DNA of 64,000 bases, taken from positions 558,001-622,000 of the forward strand of contig CAWGGX010000003.1 in the NCBI GenBank assembly GCA_963822215.1, in the 5' to 3' direction. The notes below the pieces were generated by a model that did no database searches, was not told the DNA's origin, and was given only the letters and a program-made list of their open reading frames with translations. The position numbers were made by a program, and so were the translations under genes. Positions 26,661 through 34,619 of the stretch are shown here, piece by piece (position 1 is the first letter of the stretch; every line of letters begins with the position of its first letter). The DNA is from Roseiarcus sp963822215 (GTDB lineage: Bacteria > Pseudomonadota > Alphaproteobacteria > Rhizobiales > Beijerinckiaceae).

Positions 26661-27065
26661 TCGGAGCACGATCGCGGACGGCCGTCAGGAAGCCGGGCGA
26701 CGGGCAATGCAACAATTCCTTGCCAGTTGGACGATTGCGCTCTATGATTCTCTTTATCAGAATTGACTCGCGCCATATGTCCGAAGGTTCAGAAGCTGCC
26801 TTGGCGGTCGCCGCCTTGAAATCCGGCGGTGGAAGCGCGAGCCGCGCGGTTGGCGAAATTCGTGCGGGCAAGGCGTCCTTGCGGTGGGCGACCCCCGAAG
26901 CGGCGAAGCCTCGGGGAGGAAGGGGTCGGGCAATCCCAGGAATTGCTTCCCGCGCAGCTTGCCTTGCGGGCCGCTCGCAACGGCGGCAATGGCCCCAAGG
27001 CGGTGGAGCACGATCGGTCATTCGCGGCCCTCCGCGTGTTCGAGAAGGGCCCGCCCGGGTTCGAC

Positions 27066-28611
27066 AATCGCCCGTAACTCCCAAGCCCGAGTGAGTCCGA
27101 AATGCCGCAGGGTTTGTGAATTTGGTTTTTGGCGCCGAATTCATGAAGACATAATGGGGCGAGTTTGACTCAAGGGTGGGATGACCCTTCCTGCGAAAGT
27201 CGAGGAGCTTGTCGCTTCGCTGAATCGCCAGATTTTGGCGCTTCAGGCGGAGGTTGCCGAACTTCGTCGTCGGTTGGGTCTGGACAGTTCGACGAGTTCG
27301 AAACCGCCATCGAGCGACGGGTTGAAGAAGAAGCCGCGGGTGGCGGGCAGCCGGCGCGGCCGCTCTGGCAAGCCGAGCGGGGGCCAGAAGGGCCATCAGG
27401 GCGGCACGTTGCGTCAGGTCGCCGATCCCGACGCCGTGGTTCGGCACGAGGCCTGCGCGTGCGGCCATTGCGGTTCGTCTCTGGATCCGATGGCGGCGAT
27501 TGGGGTCGAGAAACGCCAGGTGTTCGATCTTCCCGAGCGTGCGTTGTTGGTCACGGAACATCAGGCTTCGATCTATCATTGCGCGCAATGCCGGGGCGTG
27601 ACGAAGGCCGAGTTTCCCGATGGCGTGGTCTCGCCGACCCAATATGGCGAGCGTATCAAGGCGGCGGCGATTTATCTCAACATCCATCAACTCATCCCCG
27701 AGGATCGGGTCGCGCAGGCGCTGAACGATCTGTTCGGCGCGCCGTTGATCTGTCCGGCCAGCGTCGTCGCCTGGGTGGGCAAGAAGGCGGGCGAACTGGG
27801 CGAAGTCTACAAGGCCATCGGCGAACGCGTGGCCGAGGCCAAGGTTCGCTGCCTCGATGAGACGGGCTATCGGATCGCCGGCAAGCTGCACTGGCTGCAC
27901 ACGACGTCGAGTTTGGCCTTCACTTTCTATCGCGCGGGCGAAAAGCGCGGCGACATCCCCACGGATTTGCGGGACGGCGTCGTCGTGCATGACCACTTCT
28001 TGCCCTATCGCGGGATGGACACGGTCGAGCACGCCTTCTGCAACGCGCATATCCTGCGCGAACTCCAAGCTCTCATAGAGTTTGAGAAGGAGCCCTGGGC
28101 CGAACTCATGCGCGCGGTCCTCCTCGACGCCAACGCCGCCGTCAATGGGGCGCGCGAGGCGGGCGCCTCGGCGCTCCCGCCCGAGACGATCGCGGCGTTC
28201 GTCGAGCGCTATTGGGCCGCGGTTCGGCTCGGCCTCGCCTTTCATCGTCAATTGCCCAAGCTGGAGACGAAATCTCCCGGGCGCGGACGCCCCAAACAAC
28301 GCCCAGGACAAAATCTGCTCGAAAGGCTGAAGACCTTCAAGACCGAAACGCTCCGGTTCATGAGCAATTTCGACGTGCCCTTCACCAACAATCTGGCCGA
28401 GCAGGACCTGCGAATGATGAAGGTCAAAATGAAAATCTCGGGGTGTTTCCGAACCCTCGACGGCGCCAAAATCTTCGCCAGCCTCAGATCCGTCGTCTCG
28501 ACAGCCCGAAAACAGGGCGCCAACATCCCCCAAACCCTCGCCGCCTCGCCAAAGCAAATCATGCACGCCTTGATCGCGTCAGGGTAAGGGGCTTGGGAGT
28601 TACAATCGCCC
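27066..28611 (+). mobile_element. IS66-family (ISBst12-like) insertion sequence
   Basis: The element spans 27074-28603 (1530 bp). Its terminal inverted repeats are GTAACTCCCAAGCCC on the left and GGGCTTGGGAGTTAC on the right. The 8-bp target duplication AATCGCCC is present at 27066-27073 and 28604-28611. It carries only the transposase, without the accessory tnpA/tnpB of classical IS66, as in the ISBst12 group. It looks intact and recent. Confidence 0.95.
27181..28587 (+). CDS. IS66-family transposase
   Basis: A 468-residue transposase. An N-terminal coiled coil (VEELVASLNRQILALQAEVA) precedes the Ser/Lys-rich linker SSTSSKPPSSDG, a zinc-binding CACGHCG...CAQC region, and the DDE domain with RCLDETGYRI, VVVHDHFLPY and the C-terminal FTNNLAEQDLRMMKVK motif holding the catalytic Glu. 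Complete in length for the group; start at ATG 27181. Confidence 0.96.
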   Translation: MTLPAKVEELVASLNRQILALQAEVAELRRRLGLDSSTSSKPPSSDGLKKKPRVAGSRRGRSGKPSGGQKGHQGGTLRQVADPDAVVRHEACACGHCGSSLDPMAAIGVEKRQVFDLPERALLVTEHQASIYHCAQCRGVTKAEFPDGVVSPTQYGERIKAAAIYLNIHQLIPEDRVAQALNDLFGAPLICPASVVAWVGKKAGELGEVYKAIGERVAEAKVRCLDETGYRIAGKLHWLHTTSSLAFTFYRAGEKRGDIPTDLRDGVVVHDHFLPYRGMDTVEHAFCNAHILRELQALIEFEKEPWAELMRAVLLDANAAVNGAREAGASALPPETIAAFVERYWAAVRLGLAFHRQLPKLETKSPGRGRPKQRPGQNLLERLKTFKTETLRFMSNFDVPFTNNLAEQDLRMMKVKMKISGCFRTLDGAKIFASLRSVVSTARKQGANIPQTLAASPKQIMHALIASG

Positions 28612-28830
28612 GGAAAATCTGCCGCAACCCATTGAGAAGATTGAATCCGCGCCCGGAAGTCGCGCCACTCTCGGACTGTCGGGCGGCGGATATCCGCTGC
28701 GAGAACCGGAGTGCGATCTCGCGCGCCCCGAAGTTCGGGCAGAACGTGCCCACGCCCGGCGCGCGCCCAATGGTCGCCCGGAAAATTCGCCGCAAACCCT
28801 TGAAAATATTGATTCCGTGCCCGGGAATTG
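28604..28830 (+). repeat. imperfect 50-bp direct repeat
   Basis: TCGCCCGGAAAATCTGCCGC (28607) and TCGCCCGGAAAATTCGCCGC (28770) each continue AACCC-TTGA-A-ATTGA and end near GTGCCCGGG / GCGCCCGGA, about 163 bp apart. The IS66 element inserted at the edge of the first copy. No gene is seen between them. Confidence 0.55.
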
Positions 28831-28870
28831 GTGGGTCGCCAGAGCGGCTTTGCCCCCCCGGCAGCTCGAA

Positions 28871-28925
28871 CCGTCGACCTCTTGCCGAGCTTTGCTCGGA
28901 AGAGGTCCATGCAAGAAGTCGACGG
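28871..28925. repeat. R2 mini-hairpin (arms only)
   Basis: CCGTCGACCTCTTGCCGAGC at 28871 and its partner GCTCGGAAGAGGTCCATGCA...GTCGACGG ending 28925, with only a few bases between them. It is the R2 hairpin with the middle deleted. Confidence 0.75.
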
Positions 28926-29000
28926 CGAGGAACGTCGCGCGGTCCCTGCGCCGTCAAGTCCGGGGATTGTCCCGGCCATGACGGGGGCAAGTGTCAAGCC

Positions 29001-29165
29001 ATGCGCGGGGGCCGGGTCTACACCATGACCAACCGCCCGAACGGCATGCTCTACGTCGGCGTGAGCTCCGGCGTCGGCCGCCGCGCCTATGAGCATCGCC
29101 GCGTTCGCAACGCTCGCCGCCATTCAATTCGTCATCACACGCTCGGCCTGCTTGCGGCCTTTTAA
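29001..29165 (+). pseudogene. GIY-YIG endonuclease, N-terminal fragment
   Basis: The reading MRGGRVYTMTNRPNGMLYVG, VSSGVGRRAYEHR is the start of the short GIY-YIG proteins (UPF0213/YhbQ-like) abundant in rhizobia. It then degenerates into HSIRHHTLGLLAAF and stops at 54 residues, against about 90-100 in the family. The rest of the nuclease domain is missing. Confidence 0.7.
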
Positions 29166-29215
29166 GTCAAGGCCTTACCGAAGATCGTAATCGATTGTCA
29201 CATATCTGTTCGCAT

Positions 29216-29245
29216 GACGTCACAATATTGTTTGTAGGACGTCAC
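29216..29245. promoter_or_regulatory. paired GACGTCAC sites before the PEP-CTERM gene
   Basis: GACGTCAC occurs at 29216-29223 and again at 29238-29245, 22 bp apart (two helical turns), 59 bases before the ATG at 29304. Regular spacing on one face of DNA suggests binding by a dimeric regulator; the regulator is unknown. Confidence 0.35.
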
Positions 29246-29303
29246 AGTGAAAACATACTCTCTCCGGGGCGGGCGTCTTTCTAAGAAGATCGGAGAGAAG
29301 GCG

Positions 29304-30559
29304 ATGAGTCCCATGAACAAATACGCTGGCGTGTTGTGCGTCGCAGTGAGCTTGGCGGCTGCGACTTCCGCAGAGGCGGCCGCCATCGACGTGTCTTCCT
29401 GGACGCCGCAGTTCGTTGGCGTCGCGCTCGCGAAGGCGACGATCCTCAGCGACGCGGATAGCAATGTCTTGAACACGAGCGTCGCCTATATCGAGCGTAT
29501 CGATCTCGACGCGAAAGGCATCGGCTTTACGACCACGCCGGCCTCCGGTCCGCTGGAAACTACCGTGCCTGTCCGGTTAACGCCCACACCCACCAGGGCT
29601 GGTGATGGTTATCAAACCGGCCATGGAAATCCGCCAGAGCGACGATCTGGGTTTCCCCAGTCAGTCCCAGAGTTTCATGAGCTTTTTCCGTATGACGCGG
29701 CATATGCTGCCTATCTTGATCGCGCGCGTTGGCCTGTCGGCTTTGTCTGGCCATATTGCGGCCAGATCGCTCTGCACGTGGACGCATCCTACATCTAGGG
29801 GCTGTGGGCGTTAACCGGATAGGCACGGAAACTACGTCACAAACGACGAGCCAGTTCCTTCAATCGAGCGGCGCGCAAGTGGCGATCAACGCCAACTTCT
29901 TCTCGACCGTGGCCGCCACGGCCGGGCCGGAAGACCTGATCGGCCTTTCGGTTTCCAATGGGACGGTCGTCTCGCCGCAGAGCTTTGCGCCCAACGACGC
30001 GGCCGCTTCGCTTCTGGTGTCCGAGACCAACAAGGCGACGATCGCGCCCGCGGGTGGCGCGGCGATCGATCTGAGCAACGTGTTCAACGCAGTGTCGGGA
30101 AACCAGATCGTCACGGATGGCGAGAACACGTCGTCGGTGACGCCCGTCGGCGCCCCGCATGATCCTTTCGGGCTCGATCCGCGGACCGGCGTCGGGATCT
30201 CGGAAAATGGCGAGTATCTGTATCTGATCGCGATTGACGGCCGCCAGCCGGGTTACAGCGTGGGCGTGACGACGTCGGATGAAGCCGACCTGATGCTGGA
30301 TCTCGGCGTCTACGACGGCCTCAACCTGGATGGCGGCGGATCGACGGCGTTGGTCGAAGCCGGCGTCGATGACAGCCCGGTCCTGATCAACAGCCCGAGC
30401 GGGAGCTTTGGCGCGGTGGAGCGCTACGACGGCAATAATTTCGGCGTCTATGCTCAGGCGCTTCCGACGCCCGAGCCTGCGACCTGGGTGTTCATGGCGG
30501 CGGGCTTTTGCGCTCTGACTCTCGCCGCCCGACATCGCGCCTCGCTCGCGCTCGGCTGA
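29304..30559 (+). pseudogene. PEP-CTERM phosphodiester glycosidase-like protein, split by MITE
   Basis: Secreted protein with a signal peptide (KYAGVLCVAVSLAAATSAEA after ATG 29304, preceded by GGAGAG), a NAGPA / phosphodiester-glycosidase domain (VAINANFFS, GVGISENGEYLYLIAIDG, GLNLDGGGSTALV) and a C-terminal TPEPATWVFMAAGF plus Arg-rich end, the PEP-CTERM sorting signal cleaved by exosortase. A 264-bp MITE at 29564-29827 throws it out of frame after GPLETT. Removing the MITE and one 8-base duplication restores a continuous protein through SQTTSQFLQ. No exosortase gene is in the window. Confidence 0.85.
29556..29835 (+). mobile_element. 264-bp MITE, second copy, 8-bp target duplication
   Basis: Element 29564-29827, same ends and apparently the same sequence as the copy in hsdS. 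Direct duplications GAAACTAC flank it at 29556-29563 and 29828-29835. Conservation of both copies points to recent movement by a transposase located elsewhere in the genome. Confidence 0.93.
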
Positions 30560-30638
30560 TCGAGGCGAATTCAAGCTCCGCTTCGAAAGAGGGTCGCTCG
30601 GCGTTCGGGCGATCCTTCGTGAGTTTCACGAGCATCGA

Positions 30639-30730
30639 GGATTACGGATTGTGGCGACGGTTGCTTCAATTCCCAATTGCCGAGGCGGCGAATCCACCGC
30701 AAGTCGAGGCGCGCCAAGGACAGCAGGTGT
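30639..30730 (+). repeat. R1 repeat, diverged copy e
   Basis: GGATTACGGATTGTGGCGAC, GGTTGCTTCAATTCCCAATT then GCCGAGGCGGCG. It is more diverged than the others. The following 30731-31358 shows no supportable gene: only short open frames without family resemblance. Confidence 0.6.
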
Positions 30731-31358
30731 AGCCGCCCGCTCGTCCGAGGCGGCCCAGCGGGCCTTCTCATGCGATTTGGGGCGCGCCCTTGCCCTTGGT
30801 CTGCGAATCCACGCGACCAGGCGTGCACATTCCATGCGATCAGGCGTCCGCCATCGCCCTCATTTTGCAAGCCGCGGCTGGGTCTCCACGACGTTCAGTC
30901 TTGTCAAATTCTTGTCATGCGGGCAGTGTCAACTGCGACAGGGCGGTCGTCCGGCGAATGTCGGCTGAATTGAGGAAGGCCCCCATGCTGTCTCGCCGGG
31001 CAATCATCGTGGGCGGCGCGGCGAGTCTCCAACAAAGGTCTTCCCTTGAAGGCGCTTAAACCGAATCCCTGAGCCCCAGGATCGCCGAACTTGCTTTCTG
31101 CTCACCGGCGACTTTTTCAGCTGTGCTGAATAGCCCAAGTCAAGACTTCGTCGATAACTTGCTTGTCAGGGTTGCCCCGTGGAACAGCGAACCCGGTGGA
31201 CAGCTTATTCAACTTCCGCTCGCGGCTTGCTCCGTTGCTGGCAACTTTTGCTCCGCGCTCTTGTCGATACGCAGCAATCAGAATCGTGTCTGTGAGGAAG
31301 CTCACAGCTCGTATGCGCCAGCGCGCCCGGAGCTCGGAACGACCTCAGGCAAGAGGTC

Positions 31359-31580
31359 GGATTACCGTGACAGCAATCGCCCTGACAGTTGCTTCAATTG
31401 CCAATTGCCGGCCCGTCGGACTCCACCGCACGTCGAGTCGTGCCAGCAGCGTCGCGCTCGACATTCCGAGACATCAACCTCTTGCCGAGCTTTGCTTTCC
31501 GAGCCTGTGAGCCCTGTCAAGGGCGCTGAAGGCGCGCCGCCTCCGGAGGGCTTGGTCCCTTCGGGGGGCTCACAAGGCTC
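31359..31580. repeat. R1 copy f joined to an R2 hairpin
   Basis: GGATTACCGTGACAGCAATC then GACAGTTGCTTCAATTGCCA at 31359-31410, followed about 60 bp later by R2: ACCTCTTGCCGAGCTTTGC, GAGCCTGTGAGCCCTGTCAA, a GCCGCCTCCGG loop and the closing GGGGGCTCACAAGGCTCGG. The R1-R2 order is the same as at 22666-22858. Confidence 0.7.
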
Positions 31581-31601
31581 GGACCATGTCAGAACCCTCC
31601 G

Positions 31602-31646
31602 CCGTCATGGCCGTCCCCGGATCACGTCCGGGGACGGCCATGACGC
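31602..31646. repeat. near-perfect palindrome TCATGGCCGTCCCCGG
   Basis: GTCATGGCCGTCCCCGGATC followed by its mirror ending GGCCATGACG. Same family as the palindrome at about 24042. It would form a strong hairpin in RNA. Confidence 0.7.
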
Positions 31647-31660
31647 GCGGGGGGATTGAC

Positions 31661-31797
31661 ATGAATGATTTCGCCAGAGTTCGGCGCCGCGAAGAGCATC
31701 CTGCGTCAATCCGCGAGGCGATCGAATTTCATCTCGAAGGCTTGGGAGAGAACGGGGCGCCGATCCCGCCGCCGTCGAGTAGAGCGGAGTATGCAAC
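31661..31797 (+). pseudogene. decayed HicB-family remnant
   Basis: After a non-matching start, the frame reads SIREAIEFHLEGLGENGAPI then PPPSSRAEYA, the C-terminal half of HicB as seen in the intact copy (EIREAIAFHRKGMREDGAPI, PAPSSRAEYA). The N-terminal half is missing and the frame then runs on as unrelated sequence. Confidence 0.7.
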
Positions 31798-32026
31798 GAC
31801 GGCTCGATGCTGGTCCTCCGATCCGCGAGCAAGGGCGCCGTCCATCCCGTCGGCAAACGCCTCGCTCCGGCGCGCCTTTTCCGCTCGAGCCAGATTGCCC
31901 GTCAACGCGCTGACGAAGCAACGATTTTCGCCGCACGAGGACAAAAGCTTTGGGACGAATGATGTCCATGGTATGTTCTTTCTTGTCAGGCAGAACAGGC
32001 CGCATCGGAGGCCGAGCGAGGACGGC

Positions 32027-32668
32027 ATGGACGCGAGGCGAAGGGGCCCGAGCACGAGATTCACCCGGACGGCGCGGACGCGACGGATGCTGGACCGCAT
32101 GCGCGAGGGCCGGGCTTACCACGACGTCGCCCGCGAGGAGGGGCTTTCGGAGCGGCGCGTCCGGCAGATCGTCGCCGAGCACACAAAGCGCTGCGAGCCG
32201 CTCGATGGGGACGCCCACGACGTCCTACAGATCGACCGGCTGGGCTTCGCCGTGCGGGTCGCGGGCGAGGCGCTGGCGAAGGGCGACATCCGGGCGATCA
32301 CCCCGTTTATCAAGGCGATCGACCGGCTCGACCACTACCAAAAGCTCTCCCGGAAGGCCGCGCCGTCGCGGCGGTCGACCGAAGCCGGCCGCCGTCGAAG
32401 CCGAACCGCTCCCACCGCCGCCCGAGGCGCAAAACCTCGCCGCCGCGACGCCGGACGTCATCGAGGTGGAACTCTCGCCGCCACCCGCCCAGCCGGAAAG
32501 CCTTCCCGCCGCCGCGACGCCGCCCGCCGCCGCGACGCCGCCCGGCGTCACGGCGCCGCCCTCCCTGGCTCCCACTCCGCCGCCTGCCGCCGAGCGTCGC
32601 GGATGGCCGCCCCCGTCGAACTTCTCGCTGGCAAATTATTTCCCCTTCATTCACCTGTAACCCCTTGA
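32027..32668 (+). CDS. HTH protein with Pro/Ala tail, probable frameshift
   Basis: ATG 32027 opens MDARRRGPSTRFTRTARTRR, then MLDRMREGRAYHDVAREEGL and SERRVRQIVAEHTKR, a helix-turn-helix resembling sigma-region-4 / resolvase recognition helices, then a conserved-looking DRLGFAVRVAGEALAKGDIR AITPFIKAIDRLDHYQKL segment. I recall such short proteins of unknown role in Hyphomicrobiales. After residue 115 this frame becomes Arg-rich, whereas the adjacent frame gives a coherent tail (PKPAAVEAEPLPPPPEAQNL onward to a stop at 32660). A one-base indel near 32350-32390 is likely. Function unknown. Confidence 0.5.
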   Translation: MDARRRGPSTRFTRTARTRRMLDRMREGRAYHDVAREEGLSERRVRQIVAEHTKRCEPLDGDAHDVLQIDRLGFAVRVAGEALAKGDIRAITPFIKAIDRLDHYQKLSRKAAPSRRSTEAGRRRSRTAPTAARGAKPRRRDAGRHRGGTLAATRPAGKPSRRRDAARRRDAARRHGAALPGSHSAACRRASRMAAPVELLAGKLFPLHSPVTP

Positions 32669-32843
32669 TAAGTCACGATCCACGGAAATTTTTTGCAACT
32701 TTTTGAAGACAATGGAAATTTATGGAAGGCGTTTTGGAAGGAAATTGAAGCGCTTGGAAAGAAATGGAAGCCAATGGAAATGGCGCGGCCGGGACTCCAA
32801 CGCCCGGCGCCCGTCAACAGGACCGAACCGAACGGCGACGTCT

Positions 32844-33443
32844 TCAATAGCGTCGGGACAGGCTCACCAGCTTTCCCTGGACGCGCACGCGGCTGGGCTT
32901 GAGGATCCGCGTCCGGTAGCCCGCGTTCGCGGCCTCGAGCGCGATCGATCCTTCCCCCTTGCGAATCCGCTTCAGCGCAGCCTCCTCGCCGTCGATCACC
33001 GCCAGCACAATGTCCCCCGTCTCCGCGTCGTCCTGCTTGCGCAGGATCACCGTGTCGTTTTCCAGAATTCCGGCGTCGATCATCGAGTCGCCGCGGACCT
33101 CAAGGGCGAAGTGTTCGCCGCTGCCGAGAAACACAGCCGGGTACGCCAGCGTCCCCAGTTGCATGCGGATCGCCGTGACCGGCGTCCCCCATGCGATTTC
33201 GCCCATCAGCGGGACCACGACGGCGCCCGCCGAGTCCGGCAGTCGCAGCACCCTGAGCGCGCGCGCGTGGCGCTCCGGCCGAACGATGAACCCGCGCTCC
33301 TCCAGTCCCAAAAGGAGCCAACGAACGGCTGTTTTCGAACGGCCCAGCCCATCCTTGATCTCGTCATAGGTCGGCGCGTCCCCCTTGGCCCCAATCCAGT
33401 CGTGCACGAAGAACAGCATTTCCTTCTGCTTCTCCGTCAGCAT
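32844..33443 (-). CDS. LexA-like repressor with altered cleavage site
   Basis: A 199-residue LexA/S24-family protein. ATG 33443 opens a winged-helix DNA-binding domain (MLTEKQKEMLFFVHDWIGAK, PTYDEIKDGLGRSKTAVRWL), followed by the autoprotease domain with nucleophile Ser in RGDSMIDAG (S120) and general-base Lys in GEEAALKRI (K158). The self-cleavage site reads GEIAWGTP: the residue before Gly, normally Ala, is Trp. LexA represses SOS genes and cuts itself with RecA. It is shorter than the main LexA of the order (about 230-240 residues), so I call it a paralogue. A longer open frame upstream is not needed. Confidence 0.8.
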   Translation of the reverse strand: MLTEKQKEMLFFVHDWIGAKGDAPTYDEIKDGLGRSKTAVRWLLLGLEERGFIVRPERHARALRVLRLPDSAGAVVVPLMGEIAWGTPVTAIRMQLGTLAYPAVFLGSGEHFALEVRGDSMIDAGILENDTVILRKQDDAETGDIVLAVIDGEEAALKRIRKGEGSIALEAANAGYRTRILKPSRVRVQGKLVSLSRRY

Positions 33444-33473
33444 CCCTCTCCCTCCTGGCCAAACGAATCGTCG

Positions 33474-33488
33474 GAACGGACATAGAAC
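33474..33488. promoter_or_regulatory. SOS (LexA) box, GAAC-N7-GAAC
   Basis: GAACGGACATAGAAC is an exact match to the alphaproteobacterial LexA operator. It ends 30 bases upstream of the repressor ATG at 33443, the place expected for autoregulation. Confidence 0.75.
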
Positions 33489-33776
33489 ACTGTAAATACG
33501 CTCTATCCGTTCGTTCGGCAATGGGAAAACCGAAAGTCGGTCGATCCGAATCCACAGGGATGACAATGACAGCTGACCCCAATCCCATTTCCCCTTCCAT
33601 CGTCCCGGCCTGACACGCGCGACGGCAGCCTCTTCGTTCAACTCGAAGAGGAAACTCGCGCTGCGTTGCGCGGGATTCCTGACAGGAGGTGGCGGCGCTG
33701 AAAGACCAACATAATTGGCGCCTTGCGATCTTGCTGCCGAATCACGGATTATATTGCGGGGCAGCAAAGGTCATCC

Positions 33777-33977
33777 ATGATGAGCAACCCCAGGACTTAC
33801 ACGAGGGAAGAGCTTGACGCCTTGAACGACGCGGCTTGGAGCGACTGGGCTGACGGCGAAGCGGCTTCGGCGCGTGCGGCCCAAAGCGCGAGAACGGCCG
33901 CACAGCGGCGTGGTGGCGGTCAGAAGGCAAAATCCCCGAACCCGAGCGATTCCCGTCATCGACTCCAACGGTCCTGA
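33777..33977 (+). CDS. small hypothetical protein
   Basis: A possible 66-residue acidic-then-basic protein (MMSNPRTYTREELDALNDAA, WSDWADGEAASARAAQSART), soluble and helical at the start, disordered at the end. The N-terminal YTREELDALN motif looks real, but no family is recognised. Stretch 33978-34299 downstream shows nothing I can support. Confidence 0.35.
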   Translation: MMSNPRTYTREELDALNDAAWSDWADGEAASARAAQSARTAAQRRGGGQKAKSPNPSDSRHRLQRS

Positions 33978-34299
33978 GGGCGATCGCCCCGCGCCATTTC
34001 GCAGGCATTGACGGCCGCGTCCGGCCGCCCGGGTGATATCGGCCACATCGCTCGGCCGCAAATTCAACCGCAGTGGCCGTCCTCAGCCACAAGGCCGGAC
34101 TCATGCGGGGTGACGGATGAAGACAAGGGATTCGCATCGTGTCTCAGGTAAAGCCCCGAGACTCAGGTATGCGCGCAGATTCAAGGTCGTGGTGTACCAG
34201 GCGACGACGCGCTGCTCGGCTACATCTGTGGCGGAGTCATTCCGACATCGAGCTGCACAACGGCGCGCTTGCGCCGCGTCTGGAGAACGGAGCTAGTCA

Positions 34300-34485
34300 A
34301 TGCCACGCTTTGCCCCTCCCGTCAGAAGAAATCTCAAGTTTCCGGGGTCCGCGGGCTTGACTAAATCCAATCCTACGCTCAGCGACGTCATGGCGGCGCT
34401 TGGCCAGGTGCAGCAGAACCAGGCGCAAATCCTCAGCGCCACCGATGCGTTGCAACAGTCCGTCAACAGCTTGATTGGCGAGTAA
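34300..34485 (+). CDS. small hypothetical protein with helical C-terminus
   Basis: A possible 61-residue protein: a short basic start (MPRFAPPVRRNLKFPGSAGL) followed by an amphipathic helix with heptad-like spacing (VMAALGQVQQNQAQILSATD, ALQQSVNSLIG). It could form a coiled coil. No family recognised and no strong ribosome site. Confidence 0.35.
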   Translation: MPRFAPPVRRNLKFPGSAGLTKSNPTLSDVMAALGQVQQNQAQILSATDALQQSVNSLIGE

Positions 34486-34619
34486 AGCGAGGCGGCGCTG
34501 CTGGGCGGGCTTGTTCAGAATGTCCAGTCGGTCAGGCCGCCATGGTAAGATGCGGCGCCCCGAACGCGAAATTCCGGATTCCGCGGATTCCGGTGGCAGG
34601 GTGAACGGAGACAGGATCA

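Noticed and set aside
26581..28566. A 661-codon minus-strand frame across the IS66 element
   Set aside because: It runs through the IS end and the transposase antisense and has no domain; the transposase on the plus strand is complete.
31117..31305. A 62-codon minus-strand frame ending NPDKQVIDEVLTWAIQHS
   Set aside because: The end vaguely resembles a transport-protein tail, but there is no start signal, context or continuing similarity.
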